Assembly (NCBI RefSeq): GCF_019278525.1
Contig: NZ_CP058986.1
Span: 806,001-870,000 of the forward strand
Direction: 5' to 3'
From: Polaribacter sp. HaHaR_3_91
GTDB taxonomy: Bacteria > Bacteroidota > Bacteroidia > Flavobacteriales > Flavobacteriaceae
Length of the DNA: 64,000 bases
The notes beneath the pieces are model-generated. The model had not been told where the DNA came from. It did not search any database and saw only the letters and a program-made list of their open reading frames with translations. Numbering within the stretch: the first letter of the stretch is position 1; each line of letters begins with the position of its first letter. Below are positions 62,900 through 64,000 of the stretch, piece after piece. The position numbers and the translations under genes were made by a program.

Positions 62900-64000
62900 T
62901 TATTCAATAATAACCTTTTTGTTTGTTTCACCTTTACTAGTATTCATTTTTACAATGTAAATACCCGTTGGTATTTGTTTTTTGATATCTAATTGATACG
63001 TATTTTTTTGTTCTTTAATGTTCCAAACACTCACTTTCTTACCAAGAATATCAAACAACTCAACTTTATTAATTTCGACTTCATTACTAATAGAAATAAC
63101 AATTTGCTTGTTTTCATTGTCTGCATAAATATTAGTGTTTGAAGCTAAAATTTCATCTTCTACATTTAAAGCAGTGTTCGGAGAAAATGCAAGTACAAAA
63201 CGATCTGGATAAACTCCTTTTTCTAAAGTTAAAGTTATTTTTTCGTTTTTAACATCATAAGAAATTCCTGTAAGTTTATCTGTAATATAGATGTCTCTAG
63301 AAACATTTTGAATTTCATCTACCATTAAGTTTACTTGACCAGAATAATCAATTACTAATTCTAATGGAACTTCTAACTCAGTAGAGATAGCTTGTACACC
63401 AGCAATTACATAATTTTTATCGTCATTAGGGAATTTCCAATACATATCTGTGTTACCAGTTTCGTATACTTCAGAATCATATCCTTTATCAAAATCAAAA
63501 GAGTTTGCTGCATCAAAAGAAATTGCTATTTGATGGTGCAGTAATACCTCATCAGTATTTTGATACTCAAACCCTAATTTAATAATAGGTAATAAATTAG
63601 AAGTACTTACTGTTTTACTTTTCTCTTCACTTGTTTTAAAGAAAACAGATTGATCACCTTCTGTAACATAAGCTCTTTGGCTGTTGTTAAAGTTAATAGC
63701 TCCACCTGTTATTGGATCTGCTTCAATAAAGAAACCTTGTCCTATTGCAACATAAGGAAGTGGTTCTTTGTAAATATTATCACCTCCAATAATTCCAACA
63801 CCTCCAGTACCATTACTGCTATTATTTGCTACTCGATCTGCAGATACTGCTGTAGTTAAATTTAGAGTTGCATACCCACCAATATATCCACCAAATACGT
63901 GACCATCAATTCCACTTCCTTCTCCAAGTTCACTTTCATGATGTTCCCAGAAATAAAGTGTTACTGTAGTATGATCATAATTGTCCATCATAAATTTACG
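62900..64000 (-). CDS. C-terminal part of a T9SS-exported surface protein (5' end outside window)
   Basis: The frame is open to the window edge (codons before the first Met at 63991 read RKF), so the start lies outside. The visible 366 residues include YVAIGQGFFIEADPITGG, a passage often seen just before the last module in flavobacterial T9SS proteins. A module like that of the gene at 61489 follows (LLPIIKLGFEYQNTDEV, YSGQVNLMV, RDIYITDKLTG), then the sorting domain ending IPTGIYIVKMNTSKGETNKK. The function of the missing N-terminal part is unknown. Confidence 0.85.
   Translation of the reverse strand, partial: RKFMMDNYDHTTVTLYFWEHHESELGEGSGIDGHVFGGYIGGYATLNLTTAVSADRVANNSSNGTGGVGIIGGDNIYKEPLPYVAIGQGFFIEADPITGGAINFNNSQRAYVTEGDQSVFFKTSEEKSKTVSTSNLLPIIKLGFEYQNTDEVLLHHQIAISFDAANSFDFDKGYDSEVYETGNTDMYWKFPNDDKNYVIAGVQAISTELEVPLELVIDYSGQVNLMVDEIQNVSRDIYITDKLTGISYDVKNEKITLTLEKGVYPDRFVLAFSPNTALNVEDEILASNTNIYADNENKQIVISISNEVEINKVELFDILGKKVSVWNIKEQKNTYQLDIKKQIPTGIYIVKMNTSKGETNKKVIIE

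Overview
The window is chromosomal DNA from a marine-type Flavobacteriaceae bacterium (Polaribacter/Tenacibaculum-like; genus is inference). Signs of this are the very low GC content, promoters of the Bacteroidetes form TTG-N19..21-TAnnTTTG, many type IX secretion (T9SS) C-terminal sorting domains, a T9SS plug (DUF5103) protein, a PL6 alginate lyase, a Na+-pumping NADH dehydrogenase and the NhaC antiporter. No prophage, transposase or CRISPR array was seen.

Layout. 1-6734 (-): 3'-truncated giant calcium-binding adhesin with thrombospondin type 3 repeats. 7303-11571 (+): aromatic amino acid operon (prephenate dehydratase, aminotransferase, prephenate dehydrogenase, DAHP synthase/chorismate mutase), preceded by an unannotated Phe/Tyr-rich leader peptide and a transcription attenuator. 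11572-11998: two dispersed intergenic repeats. 12.0-36.5 kb: housekeeping and surface genes (rsgA-dtd, a YceI lipoprotein, two DUF3857/transglutaminase paralogues, nhaC-type antiporter, porin, rnhB, nucleoid-associated protein, lipB, secreted metalloprotease plus lipoprotein, pruA, NRDE protein, PL6 alginate lyase with a clear operator). 36.6-38.1 kb (-): apaG and a DUF3667 gene that appears to start at ATT.

38.3-45.3 kb is the most distinctive part. Seven tandem small secreted PepSY-like proteins lie behind a candidate sigma-54 promoter and an upstream dyad. They are followed at once by an NtrC-class response regulator and a convergent membrane hybrid kinase with a C-terminal Hpt domain. I infer one envelope-sensing regulon with an amplified periplasmic effector family.

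45.4-64 kb: T9SS plug protein (-), complete nqrABCDEF operon, OmpA-family protein, VWA lipoprotein, a hypothetical lipoprotein, a three-gene membrane protein/LytS-type kinase/LytTR regulator unit with overlapping frames, a small lipoprotein gene (-), alpha/beta hydrolase, retropepsin-like protease, YqeY protein, tRNA-Arg, and two related T9SS C-terminal-module genes (-) with a signal-peptide remnant between them.

All functional calls come from reading motifs in the translated sequence. No database search was run.
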